Shown here: positions 24,687 through 33,222 of the stretch, piece after piece
Position numbering within the stretch: the first letter of the stretch is position 1
How the letters are laid out: every line of letters begins with the position of its first letter
Assembly: GCF_900107535.1 (NCBI RefSeq)
Contig: NZ_FNRA01000016.1
Location: forward strand, 25,286 to 89,285
DNA length: 64,000 bases
DNA from: Pedobacter hartonius
Lineage (GTDB): Bacteria > Bacteroidota > Bacteroidia > Sphingobacteriales > Sphingobacteriaceae
Direction: 5' to 3'
The notes under the pieces: model-generated
The model's input: only the letters and a program-made list of their open reading frames with translations
Told to the model about the DNA's origin: nothing
The model's database searches: none
Program-made: the position numbers and the translations under genes

Positions 24687-27473
24687 TTATTTTGTGGAGG
24701 AACCACCCATTTTACTGAAATCCCAGGATACTGAACCCATAAAATATCTCTTTATCGTTGTATAATTACTTTGTGTGATCATATTTCCATTTGCTGTTCT
24801 GTAGAAACCTATATTCTGGTTGAGGAGGTCGTTCGCCGAAAGGGAGAACTTCAGTCCTTCTGACTTGAGGAATTTTTTGCTAATCGTGGCATTCCAGATG
24901 AAGCGATGGAAATTGGTATCAAAAGATTGTGTTTTCGCCCTGTACTCATACTGTCCGCTGGTGCTTACTTCAAACTTTCCGGGAAGGAAAACTGTAAAAT
25001 AGCCATCTCCCTTAAATCCCCAGCCATTATCGTTAATGGCTTTTTGTACGGAAGATTCATTTGTTGTGTAGGTTGGGCCGAAGAAAGTATACACGTCGTA
25101 CTTTTTCTCCTTTGATTTAAACATATAGATCTGACCTGAGTAGGTAGAGGACTGGATCTTGTTGAGCTCGGTATTGATATAGTTGTAGGAGGTACTCTGG
25201 TTGATGTTGGCGTTGATTCCAACGGTCAGATTGATTGCTTTTATTTTCCGGTCTCCCGATAGGGAAAGATACAGCGAGCTCGCACTCTTGCCACGGAGAT
25301 TGATGGATTGAAAAGTACTTTTACCCGCAGAATCAGTAGTGGTATTGCTGACGATCGGGTTTGAGGTAACGTTGTAACTCGCGTAACCGGAAATGCTTTG
25401 CCCGCTGATAATCCTATAGGAATAATAATTGGCCTCGATGGAATTTCTGAAGGAGGCCTTTAAGTCGGGATTACCCTGGATGATGTTAAGCGGGTCGTTA
25501 TTTACCCTGACCGGCTGGATCTGGTCGATAGTGGGTTGGGTATTGGTTCCGTTGTACCAGATACCCAGAGATTTTTGTTGCGAGAATTTATACATATAGT
25601 TCAACTGGGGTGACCAGTTGATGAAATCTCTTCTGAAAACAGATTGATGATACAGGTCTTTTTGTTTGAAATTTACACTGGCGATTTTAGTTCCGAAATT
25701 TACTGTGGTTTTATTGTTCTTGAAATTCAGGATTGCACCTCCCTGGTTGGAGAGCTGATTGAACTGGTAATTGTTGCTGTATAAGGTATCGAGCAGGTCA
25801 TAGGCACCTCCTGCGAATGGATTAAAGGATTTTCTGTTTGCGCTGCTGTTATTGATACCCAATCCGTAGTTGAGTACTACGGTCAGGTTTTTGCCAATGG
25901 GTTCTGTATAAGCGAGATTGGAATTGAAAGCAGAAGTTTTAACGAGGCTTGTTTTAAACTGATCAACCACCGTATCGCTTTCCAGTATGCCTTCGGTGTT
26001 GTAAAATTCGCTTTTAGATTTCAGGAAACCTTTGCCGTCTGTCTGGGTAATGGACTCCCAGAGATTAAGCGACAGGCTGCGGCGTGGCTTCTTCAGTTTT
26101 TTTGTCCACAATGCTTTTGCATTGAAGGCCTTATTGTCTGCGTCATTAGAGATACTTCTGTCAGTTTCGTTGAGCAATATGCCGTTTCCCCTCTGGCTAT
26201 TGGTAGTAAAACCACTCCTGGTCTCGGTATTTTTTAACATTCCATCTACCGAGATCTTCAAGGTAGAGGAGGTATCCAGCTTGATGGTGTAAGTGCCGTC
26301 GGCCTTCTGACGAAACATATAATTATCAAAATGCTCGTTGGAATTTGTTATTTGAATCCCGGAAGGAAGATTATTCTGCACCATCGTAGTTCTGTCGCCT
26401 TCAACATTTAAAGAGCCAATCTTGTAATTGACGTTGACAGACTCCTTATTACTGTTCCATTTTGCATCGTAATGTGTTCCGCCGGTTTTTGCGACAGGGA
26501 TACCCTGATTGTCATATCGTCCGCTGAATGATGACAGTTCATCATTGCCGTCATTAGATACGGAGATATACTCTTCCCCGAAATCCAGGCTTTCAGATCC
26601 GTATTTGTTGCTGTCCTGCCAGCCGAGGCCAATCTTGCCTGTATTAGCCAGGGTACCATAGGCGGAAAACTTCTTTTTCCCTTTAAAGGCATTGAGCATG
26701 GCCTGCGTCTGGTAATAACTGTCGGTAGCACCACCGGCTTCCAGCTTGCCAAAATATCCGTTTTTCTTGTCGTCCTTTAGTTTCAGATTGATCGTTTTAG
26801 TTGTTTTGCCATCGTCTACACCGGTAAACGCAGCCTGATCACTCTTTTTGTCAAAAAGCTGTACTTTATCTATCATGTCTCCCCTCAGGTTTTTGGTGAC
26901 AAGGGTAGGGTCATCTCCAAAAAACTCCTCCCCATCTACCAGCACTTTGCTTACGGTTTTTCCCTGGGCAGTGATCTTTCCATCTTTATCTATCTGGATG
27001 CCTGGCAATTGTTTCAGCAGGTCTTCGACTTTAGAGTTTGGCTGAATATTGTATGCAGCAGCATCGAACTCCGTGGTATCGCCTTTTATCCTAATGGCTG
27101 CTGCCTTGCCTTTAATGATCACATCGGCCAGAAGCCTCGCTTTGAGGGTGAGCCTGATGTTTCCGAAGTCGGCGTTCTTTTTGATACTGTCCAGGCTAAA
27201 CGGCTCTACATAATCTGCATATCCCGGGTAGGTGACGAGCAGAAATAACTTTCCTTTTGGAAGGCCGTTCAATGAGAAAGTTCCATTTTCATCGGCACGG
27301 GTAAATTTGACGAGTGTAGAATCTTTGCTGCGAAGCACACTGACGGAGGTATTCATCAGTTTCTTGTTGCCTGCAGTATCTACTACTGAACCCCTGACCG
27401 TATAGGGAGTTTGAGCGAAGGCGGTAAACGAAATCAGACCGAGGAGGACCAGGGATAAATAATTTAGTTTCAT
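24687..27473 (-). CDS. Large outer-membrane beta-barrel family protein (TonB-receptor-like)
   Basis: The 928-residue product starts with a signal peptide ending at Ala-Phe-Ala-Gln near 21. A carboxypeptidase-regulatory-like beta-sandwich (about 22-110) follows, then a plug-like region with Leu-Leu-Lys-Gln-Leu-Pro-Gly-Ile near 148 and Val-Leu-Val-Asp-Gly-Glu-Glu-Phe-Phe-Gly-Asp near 173. A long Asn/Ser/Tyr-rich barrel ends at Trp-Asp-Phe-Ser-Lys. No TonB box is evident. The layout matches OMP_b-brl_3-type barrels, proposed transporters or secretion-related proteins. It is paired with the GLPGLI gene. Confidence 0.88.
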   Translation of the reverse strand: MKLNYLSLVLLGLISFTAFAQTPYTVRGSVVDTAGNKKLMNTSVSVLRSKDSTLVKFTRADENGTFSLNGLPKGKLFLLVTYPGYADYVEPFSLDSIKKNADFGNIRLTLKARLLADVIIKGKAAAIRIKGDTTEFDAAAYNIQPNSKVEDLLKQLPGIQIDKDGKITAQGKTVSKVLVDGEEFFGDDPTLVTKNLRGDMIDKVQLFDKKSDQAAFTGVDDGKTTKTINLKLKDDKKNGYFGKLEAGGATDSYYQTQAMLNAFKGKKKFSAYGTLANTGKIGLGWQDSNKYGSESLDFGEEYISVSNDGNDELSSFSGRYDNQGIPVAKTGGTHYDAKWNSNKESVNVNYKIGSLNVEGDRTTMVQNNLPSGIQITNSNEHFDNYMFRQKADGTYTIKLDTSSTLKISVDGMLKNTETRSGFTTNSQRGNGILLNETDRSISNDADNKAFNAKALWTKKLKKPRRSLSLNLWESITQTDGKGFLKSKSEFYNTEGILESDTVVDQFKTSLVKTSAFNSNLAYTEPIGKNLTVVLNYGLGINNSSANRKSFNPFAGGAYDLLDTLYSNNYQFNQLSNQGGAILNFKNNKTTVNFGTKIASVNFKQKDLYHQSVFRRDFINWSPQLNYMYKFSQQKSLGIWYNGTNTQPTIDQIQPVRVNNDPLNIIQGNPDLKASFRNSIEANYYSYRIISGQSISGYASYNVTSNPIVSNTTTDSAGKSTFQSINLRGKSASSLYLSLSGDRKIKAINLTVGINANINQSTSYNYINTELNKIQSSTYSGQIYMFKSKEKKYDVYTFFGPTYTTNESSVQKAINDNGWGFKGDGYFTVFLPGKFEVSTSGQYEYRAKTQSFDTNFHRFIWNATISKKFLKSEGLKFSLSANDLLNQNIGFYRTANGNMITQSNYTTIKRYFMGSVSWDFSKMGGSSTK

Positions 27474-27669
27474 ACAGGGCTATTGTTAAGCCTAATATAT
27501 AACTAAATACTTAATGGTAAAAACATTATACTATTAAAAAATGTTAAAATATGTTATTTTATGAAAATTTAACATATTCGGTAGCCAGGTGCTGATGAAG
27601 TTAATATAATTTTAACCGGTTTAGCTGTGAATGACCGTATTTTTACGGTAATGTCCTGACACACATGAG

Positions 27670-28935
27670 TTACATCAAAATACCTGCAATAGATGCTGAA
27701 AGGTAGGAAGCAAGTGTCCCACACATCAGTGCTTTAAGGCCCAGCTTTGCCAGATCTGAACGGCGCTCAGGAGCCAATTCTCCGATACCGCCAATTTGCA
27801 TACCTACGCTGCTAAAGTTAGCAAATCCGCAAATAGCAATACTAATAATTAAGACACCTTTTTCTGTAACAATAGGCACAGCTTTGGTGGTTAAATTTTT
27901 AAAGGCTAAGAATTCATTTACCGTTAATTTTTGTCCGAGCAGGGTAGCAGCATTGCTTACATCTGCCTCAGGGATGCCCATTGACCAGGCAAAGGGATAA
28001 AATAATTTACCAAAGATCCAGTCCAGCGACAGGTTGAAGTCGGGATTGAAGAGGTGGCCGATATGAACAAAGATATAGTCGACCAAAGCAATTAGTGCGA
28101 TAAAACCGATCAGCATGGCAATCACGTTCATTGCAATTTTGAAACCTTCACCGGCACCATGTGAGATGGCATCGATCAGGTTGGTGTATTCACTTTTTAC
28201 TTCCAGTTTAACCTTTCCCATGGTTTGAGAGACTTCAGTCTCCGGATAAACGATCTTGGCGATAATCAGTGCGCCGGGGGAGGCCATCAGACTGGCCATG
28301 ATCAGTTTTGGTGCCAGGTTCATTCCTGCCTGTGCGCCCATATTGGCATATACGATCAGGATGCCGCCTGCAATACAGGCCAGACTGCCGCTCATAGAGG
28401 CCAGCAGTTCACTTTTGGTCATCCCTTTCAGGTAGGGTTTAATCATTACCTGTGCTTCTATCTGGCCTACGAATGCACTGGCGACGTTACTCAGGGCTTC
28501 TGCACCACTGACACGCATTACGAAGTTCATTCCTTTGGCAATCACGGCCACAATGCGCTGCATGATACCGAAATGGTAAAATATGGCAACCAGTACGCAT
28601 ACGAGAATAATTGTAGCTGTAACGTTGAAAGCAAATACAAAGCCGTCTGGTGCAGTATATGGATGAGGCTGTCCGTCATAACCGATAACTGCAATACCAC
28701 CATAAACGAAATCGACACCTTTTTTCGCAAATTGCTCAATTTTTTGCATTCCTCTGCCGAGAAACTCAAAGAAGTGCTGTACGGGGCTTACCCGCAGAAT
28801 AAGTATTGCAATCAAGACCTGGAGCGTAAGTCCGCTGGCAACGAGCCTGTAATTGATCTTTTTCTTGTTATTGGAAAAAAGATAAGCGAGGCTTAATATT
28901 AAAATGATACCGATGATTCCGTGAAAACGCTCCAT
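27670..28935 (-). CDS. nupC: NupC/CNT-family nucleoside transporter
   Basis: The 421-residue product is a concentrative nucleoside transporter that couples nucleoside uptake to a cation gradient across the inner membrane. Many hydrophobic helices are visible, with CNT signatures Gly-Gln-Ile-Glu-Ala near residue 172, Phe-Val-Gly-Gln just before it, and the C-terminal Cys-Gly-Phe-Ala-Asn-Phe-Ser-Ser-Val-Gly near 367. It lies 69 bp downstream of the DUF151 gene and is the last gene of the etfB-etfA-DUF151-nupC run on this strand. Confidence 0.92.
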   Translation of the reverse strand: MERFHGIIGIILILSLAYLFSNNKKKINYRLVASGLTLQVLIAILILRVSPVQHFFEFLGRGMQKIEQFAKKGVDFVYGGIAVIGYDGQPHPYTAPDGFVFAFNVTATIILVCVLVAIFYHFGIMQRIVAVIAKGMNFVMRVSGAEALSNVASAFVGQIEAQVMIKPYLKGMTKSELLASMSGSLACIAGGILIVYANMGAQAGMNLAPKLIMASLMASPGALIIAKIVYPETEVSQTMGKVKLEVKSEYTNLIDAISHGAGEGFKIAMNVIAMLIGFIALIALVDYIFVHIGHLFNPDFNLSLDWIFGKLFYPFAWSMGIPEADVSNAATLLGQKLTVNEFLAFKNLTTKAVPIVTEKGVLIISIAICGFANFSSVGMQIGGIGELAPERRSDLAKLGLKALMCGTLASYLSASIAGILM

Positions 28936-29004
28936 AAAAATTGATCAAATATGATTTGTTAGGGTATAGAAAAATAAAGATGTAATATAAATGCGGGTAA
29001 TTTG

Positions 29005-29622
29005 TTATTGGGACGAATTTCTTTTGTTCAGTTCATCCCTTATTCTTGCAGCTTTTTCATAAGCTTCCTCTGTAATGGCTTCCTGCAGTTTCTGGTTTAA
29101 TTCTTCGATGCTCAGGTTGCTGTAACCTGTTCCCGGAAGTGAGGTATCAATATCTTCCTGTCCCTGTTCCTTGCTCAGGTTATCCATATTTTCAAGGAAT
29201 ACAAAATCATTTCCTTCAATCACAATACCAGCGGAGGACAAAATAAATTCATAGGTATAGATAGAGGAATTGAAGCGTACGGCTAAAGCGATGGCATCAG
29301 AGGTCCGGGCATCTATTTCCTGTATTTTATCTCCGTCAGTACAAATCAGTTTTGCGAAAAATACGCCGTCCACCAGGTTATAGATCAGGATTTCCTTGAT
29401 CTCGATGTTATAGGTCTGGGCGAATGTTTTGAAGAGGTCATGCGTTAAGGGCCTGCTTGGGGTCATTTTCTCGATCTCAATAGCAATGGCCTGTGCTTCG
29501 AACGCACCGATGATGATCGGTAAACGTCTTCTGCCATTTACTTCTCCAAGTACCAGGGCATAAGCTCCGGATTGGGTCTGGCTATAGGATAAGCCAACAA
29601 TATCTAATTTTACTTTTTTCAT
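29005..29622 (-). CDS. Bifunctional nuclease family protein (DUF151) with C-terminal UVR motif
   Basis: The 205-residue product has the DUF151/bifunctional nuclease domain (about 1-135), including Arg-Arg-Leu-Pro-Ile-Ile-Ile-Gly near 32-39 and Asp-Ala-Arg-Thr-Ser-Asp-Ala-Ile-Ala near 104-112. A UvrB/UvrC-type helical hairpin (about 165-200, with Glu-Lys-Ala-Ala-Arg-Ile-Arg-Asp) ends the protein. Related proteins degrade both DNA and RNA in vitro. The start lies 43 bp after etfA, so it probably shares a transcript with the flavoprotein genes. Confidence 0.85.
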   Translation of the reverse strand: MKKVKLDIVGLSYSQTQSGAYALVLGEVNGRRRLPIIIGAFEAQAIAIEIEKMTPSRPLTHDLFKTFAQTYNIEIKEILIYNLVDGVFFAKLICTDGDKIQEIDARTSDAIALAVRFNSSIYTYEFILSSAGIVIEGNDFVFLENMDNLSKEQGQEDIDTSLPGTGYSNLSIEELNQKLQEAITEEAYEKAARIRDELNKRNSSQ

Positions 29623-29665
29623 ATAATAGAATACCTGGCGGAGATTTGCACCTCCGTGGGTATTA

Positions 29666-30637
29666 TTAAACTTGATGTGCTTTTAATGCCTCAATTAATT
29701 TTGGAACTACCTCAAAGGCATCGCCAACGATTCCGTAATCCGCCACTTTGAAAAAAGGAGCTTCAGGATCTTTGTTGATGACTACGATTACTTTTGAAGA
29801 GCTTACGCCTGCCAGGTGCTGGATAGCACCGGAGATGCCGATGGCGATATATAAGTTCGGACTGATCGCAATACCGGTTTGCCCTACGTGTTCCGAATGT
29901 GGTCTCCAGTCTGCATCAGAAACAGGTTTAGAGCAGGCCGTAGCTGCGCCAAGCAAGCCAGCCAGTTCTTCGATCATTCCCCAGTTCTCAGGTCCTTTCA
30001 GGCCTCTTCCGGCTGAAACTACCAGTTCTGCATCAGGCAGGGAAACTTTGTCTGTAGCCCTTACGATCTCTTTTACGATAGCTGCAAGGTCTGAAGACTG
30101 AACCGCTGGAGCGAAGGCTTCAATAACTGGTGTTACAGGAGATTCTTTTACGCCAAAAGCATTTGGGTTCAGGGCGATCACCTTCACTGCTGAAGTAAGT
30201 GCTGTGATGGCAAAGGCTTTTCCTGAGAAAGCATTTTTCTTTACCAGGAATTTTCCGCCATCCAGATTTGGAAGTTCTATGGCACCGTCAACCAGTCCGG
30301 CTTTAAGTTTTACAGCAATACGTGGGGCCAGTCCTTTTCCGGAGAAAGAGTTTGACAATACGATCACGTCAGCACCTTCTTTTTGTGCGGCTTCAGTAAT
30401 GACAGCAGCGTAAGCCTGGTTCACAAAATTCTTTAACTCATCGCTGGTTACGCTCAGTACCTTCTCCGCACCGTACTTGCCTAATTCCTGCAGTTCGTTT
30501 TCAGCAATATTGCCTATCGCTACTGCGCTAAGGTTTGTCCCTGTTTGAGCTGCGACAGCTTTCGCGTAAGAAACCGCTTCAAATACAGATTTCTTAAACT
30601 TACCATCGACTTGTTCTACATATACTAAAACTGACAT
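29666..30637 (-). CDS. etfA: Electron transfer flavoprotein alpha subunit
   Basis: EtfA, with EtfB, carries electrons from acyl-CoA and other dehydrogenases to the quinone pool via an ETF oxidoreductase. The 323-residue product has the N-terminal alpha/beta domain and the conserved C-terminal FAD-binding segment: Ser-Ala-Gly-Arg-Gly-Leu near 210, Gly-Gln-Thr-Gly near 254, Ser-Pro-x-Leu-Tyr-Ile-Ala-Ile-Gly-Ile-Ser-Gly-Ala-Ile-Gln-His near 260-275, then Asn-Lys-Asp-Pro-Glu-Ala-Pro-Phe-Phe. It follows etfB on the same strand by 113 bp. Confidence 0.96.
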   Translation of the reverse strand: MSVLVYVEQVDGKFKKSVFEAVSYAKAVAAQTGTNLSAVAIGNIAENELQELGKYGAEKVLSVTSDELKNFVNQAYAAVITEAAQKEGADVIVLSNSFSGKGLAPRIAVKLKAGLVDGAIELPNLDGGKFLVKKNAFSGKAFAITALTSAVKVIALNPNAFGVKESPVTPVIEAFAPAVQSSDLAAIVKEIVRATDKVSLPDAELVVSAGRGLKGPENWGMIEELAGLLGAATACSKPVSDADWRPHSEHVGQTGIAISPNLYIAIGISGAIQHLAGVSSSKVIVVINKDPEAPFFKVADYGIVGDAFEVVPKLIEALKAHQV

Positions 30638-30750
30638 ATTCTTTTTAATTTATATAGTGCCAGCCGGGCTGATCCTGAGCTTTAGCGCAAATGATCTGGT
30701 TCTTCCGGCCTTTACTGCTGTTTAATTCAATTGGTTTATCAATAAATAGG

Positions 30751-31488
30751 TTAGATCACTTTTGCTTCTGTATGCAATAACCCGATCAGGCTTGTTGCGT
30801 CTTCTGCAGGAATTAACTTTACTGCACCACGCGGGGCAGGGGTTTCAAAGGAAACTACTTTTGCCAGTTCCTCAATTTCTTTGGCTTCAACAACTACCAA
30901 TGGTTTGGTTCTGGCAGACATGATCCCCCTCATGTTCGGGATTTTAGGTTCAGCAACACCTTCGGCACAGCTGGCTATGAATTTGCCGCTTACGGTTACA
31001 ATTTCCTTACCACCTTCAATCTCACGTTCGATAGTGGCTGTAGTTCCGTCATAATCAAGTTTTTTAATGATAGATACAGAAGGGATAGCTAAGAACTCAC
31101 CGATCATTGCAGCTACCTGGTTACCATTGTAATCTATAGACTCACGGCCGGTCAGGATCATGTCAAAATCGGCAGTTTTAACATATTCAGCAATCTGGTA
31201 AGCAGTAAAATAGGCATCACGCGGAGCAGCATTAATCCTCACCGCATCATCTGCACCAATAGCCAGTGCTTTCCTGATGGTTGGGTCAGTTGCACTTTCA
31301 CCAACGTTTACTACAGTTACCGTGCCCTTGCCACCTTCACAAAGTTCTATCGCTTTTGATAACGCAATTTCATCGTAAGGGTTTACAATAAATTGTACTC
31401 CCGAAGTATTGAATTGGGTATTATCGCTGGTAAAGGTTATTTTTGTGGTTGTGTCGGGCACATTACTGATACAAACTAATATTTTCAT
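30751..31488 (-). CDS. etfB: Electron transfer flavoprotein beta subunit
   Basis: The 245-residue product is the partner of EtfA. It shows the beta-subunit features: Asn-Pro-Tyr-Asp-Glu-Ile-Ala near residue 37, the adenine-nucleotide-type fold in the first 180 residues, Thr-Gly-Arg-Glu-Ser-Ile-Asp near 113, Cys-Ala-Glu-Gly near 171, and a Pro-Asn-Met-Arg-Gly-Ile-Met-Ser-Ala segment near 183. It is first in a run of four minus-strand genes. A TAGATTTG -7-like box is on the minus strand at 31621-31614, which would leave a leader of roughly 120 nt. Confidence 0.95.
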   Translation of the reverse strand: MKILVCISNVPDTTTKITFTSDNTQFNTSGVQFIVNPYDEIALSKAIELCEGGKGTVTVVNVGESATDPTIRKALAIGADDAVRINAAPRDAYFTAYQIAEYVKTADFDMILTGRESIDYNGNQVAAMIGEFLAIPSVSIIKKLDYDGTTATIEREIEGGKEIVTVSGKFIASCAEGVAEPKIPNMRGIMSARTKPLVVVEAKEIEELAKVVSFETPAPRGAVKLIPAEDATSLIGLLHTEAKVI

Positions 31489-31643
31489 AATTTATATATT
31501 GATTTAAGGTCTGATTGATAATGAATGTTTATTTGTTATATATTGAAGCGCTTTCTGCTTTTTATACTTATGTTCGGCAATTGAATATGCAGCTTCTTCA
31601 AAAAGTCTTTTTGCAAATCTAATTAAAAAAGCAGGGAATTAAA

Positions 31644-31979
31644 ATGCAAAGTACCCGATTAAACAAGTTATTGGCGTTTTTAACCACAGAACCCAATGAC
31701 CCATTTATCTTATACGCACTGGCGACCGAATATAACTCGTTAAAGGAGACCGGACAGGCCTTTCATTATTACCTGAAACTGGTAGAGGAACATCCTTCCT
31801 ATGTAGGTACCTATTACCACCTGGGTAAATTGTATGAAAAACAGGGGGAGAAAGACAAAGCTGTAGCGATCTATCAGCTTGGCATGCAGCGCTCGAGGGA
31901 AAAAGGGGACAGGCATGCGTTTTCAGAATTGCAGGGGGCGTATAATATGGCGGCTGGTCTTGATTATGAAGACGATTAA
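31644..31979 (+). CDS. Small TPR-repeat protein
   Basis: The 111-residue product consists of about two tetratricopeptide repeats: Pro-Phe-Ile-Leu-Tyr-Ala-Leu-Ala near residue 19 and Gly-Thr-Tyr-Tyr-His-Leu-Gly-Lys-Leu-Tyr-Glu-Lys-Gln-Gly near 54. It ends in an acidic tail. No signal peptide is visible, so it is cytoplasmic. TPRs mediate protein contacts; the partner is unknown. It is divergent from etfB and lies 9 nt upstream of chrA, so the two are probably one operon. Confidence 0.8.
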   Translation: MQSTRLNKLLAFLTTEPNDPFILYALATEYNSLKETGQAFHYYLKLVEEHPSYVGTYYHLGKLYEKQGEKDKAVAIYQLGMQRSREKGDRHAFSELQGAYNMAAGLDYEDD

Positions 31980-31988
31980 TCAGGACTG

Positions 31989-33188
31989 ATGGCAAAGCGG
32001 CAGCTACTGTTTTTACGAAACGTTTTCCTGTTTACTTTTACGGCATTTGGTGGTGCACAGGCACATATATCCCTTTTGCTGAAGTATTTCGTGAAGGACA
32101 TCCAGTTTATCTCAGAAGAGGAACTACTGGAACTGAACGCCCTGGCACAGATTCTGCCGGGACCGGCCTCTACACAAACGCTGGTTGGAATTGCACATAA
32201 GGTTGGGGGATTAAAATTGTCGCTGGTCACCTTTCTGATCTGGATCATTCCCTCGGCAGCAGTCATGACCTTCGCCGGGATCAGTTTCGCGCAGCTGGAC
32301 CAAAAGGAAAAATTCATTGTGATCTTAAAGTATATCCAGCCCATAGCCCTTGGTATTGTTGCTTTTGGGGCGTATAACCTTTCCAGAAAGGTGCTGGTAT
32401 CACAAACTGCGGTATTTCTCGCCCTTGCGGCAGTGATCGTTACGCTGGTTTTAAGGAATGCCTATGTATTTCCACTGGCTATTCTCATTGGTGGCATGAT
32501 CTCTTCGGCACTCGAATCACCGAAGGAGGAAAGCGAGATCAGGGTAAAGTTATTCGCGAATATCAACCCGAGGAAGCTTGCTTATTTTTTCAGTGTATTG
32601 CTGGTGATGGCTATGCTGGGTGCGCTCATCAACAGGACCTCGCCATTCAGTTTGCCCATCAGGCTTTTTGAGAACTTCTACAGGAACGGGATCCTGATCT
32701 TTGGAGGGGGGCAGGTGCTTGTGCCGCTGATGTTTACGGAGTTTGTGCAAATGAAACATTACCTGAGCTCATCCGGATTTTTGTCGGGCTTCGCCTTGCA
32801 GCAGGCATTACCGGGACCTACGTTTTCCTTTACGAGTTACCTGGGTACGCTGAGCATGAAGAACTTTGGTTATGGCATTTACGGGCAGATGCTTGGGGGA
32901 ATGATCGGTGTACTGGGAATTAATCTTCCTGGACTGATCCTGGTGCTGTTTATTGTCCCTTTCTGGGAAGACCTGAAGAAGATCACCCGGATCAAACGTT
33001 CTTTGTCGGGCATCAATGCGGTGAGTGTAGGTTTTATTATCGCTGCATTTATCCTGCTGGTGAAACCTGTCGGTTTTGATCCCCTGGAGATCTCAGTGAT
33101 CATAGTTACTTTCATGATCCTTAACTTTACGAAGATCAGTCCGCCGTTTATTGTGCTGGCTGGTATATTGTTAGGCTATTTTATCTAA
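31989..33188 (+). CDS. chrA: Chromate transporter (CHR family, long-chain)
   Basis: The 399-residue membrane protein has two homologous halves. The N-half has Phe-Gly-Gly near residue 20, the Leu-Pro-Gly-Pro motif near 55-58 followed by Gly-x-x-x-Gly, and the C-half repeats a Phe-Gly-Gly-Gly then a Leu-Pro-Gly-Pro near 275-278. CHR proteins export chromate or transport sulfate-like anions; actual chromate activity is not shown by sequence. It is the only CHR gene in the window and is coupled to a TPR gene. Confidence 0.87.
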   Translation: MAKRQLLFLRNVFLFTFTAFGGAQAHISLLLKYFVKDIQFISEEELLELNALAQILPGPASTQTLVGIAHKVGGLKLSLVTFLIWIIPSAAVMTFAGISFAQLDQKEKFIVILKYIQPIALGIVAFGAYNLSRKVLVSQTAVFLALAAVIVTLVLRNAYVFPLAILIGGMISSALESPKEESEIRVKLFANINPRKLAYFFSVLLVMAMLGALINRTSPFSLPIRLFENFYRNGILIFGGGQVLVPLMFTEFVQMKHYLSSSGFLSGFALQQALPGPTFSFTSYLGTLSMKNFGYGIYGQMLGGMIGVLGINLPGLILVLFIVPFWEDLKKITRIKRSLSGINAVSVGFIIAAFILLVKPVGFDPLEISVIIVTFMILNFTKISPPFIVLAGILLGYFI

Positions 33189-33222
33189 CCTAACAATATC
33201 ATCTGCCAAAGCTTTTACTGGT

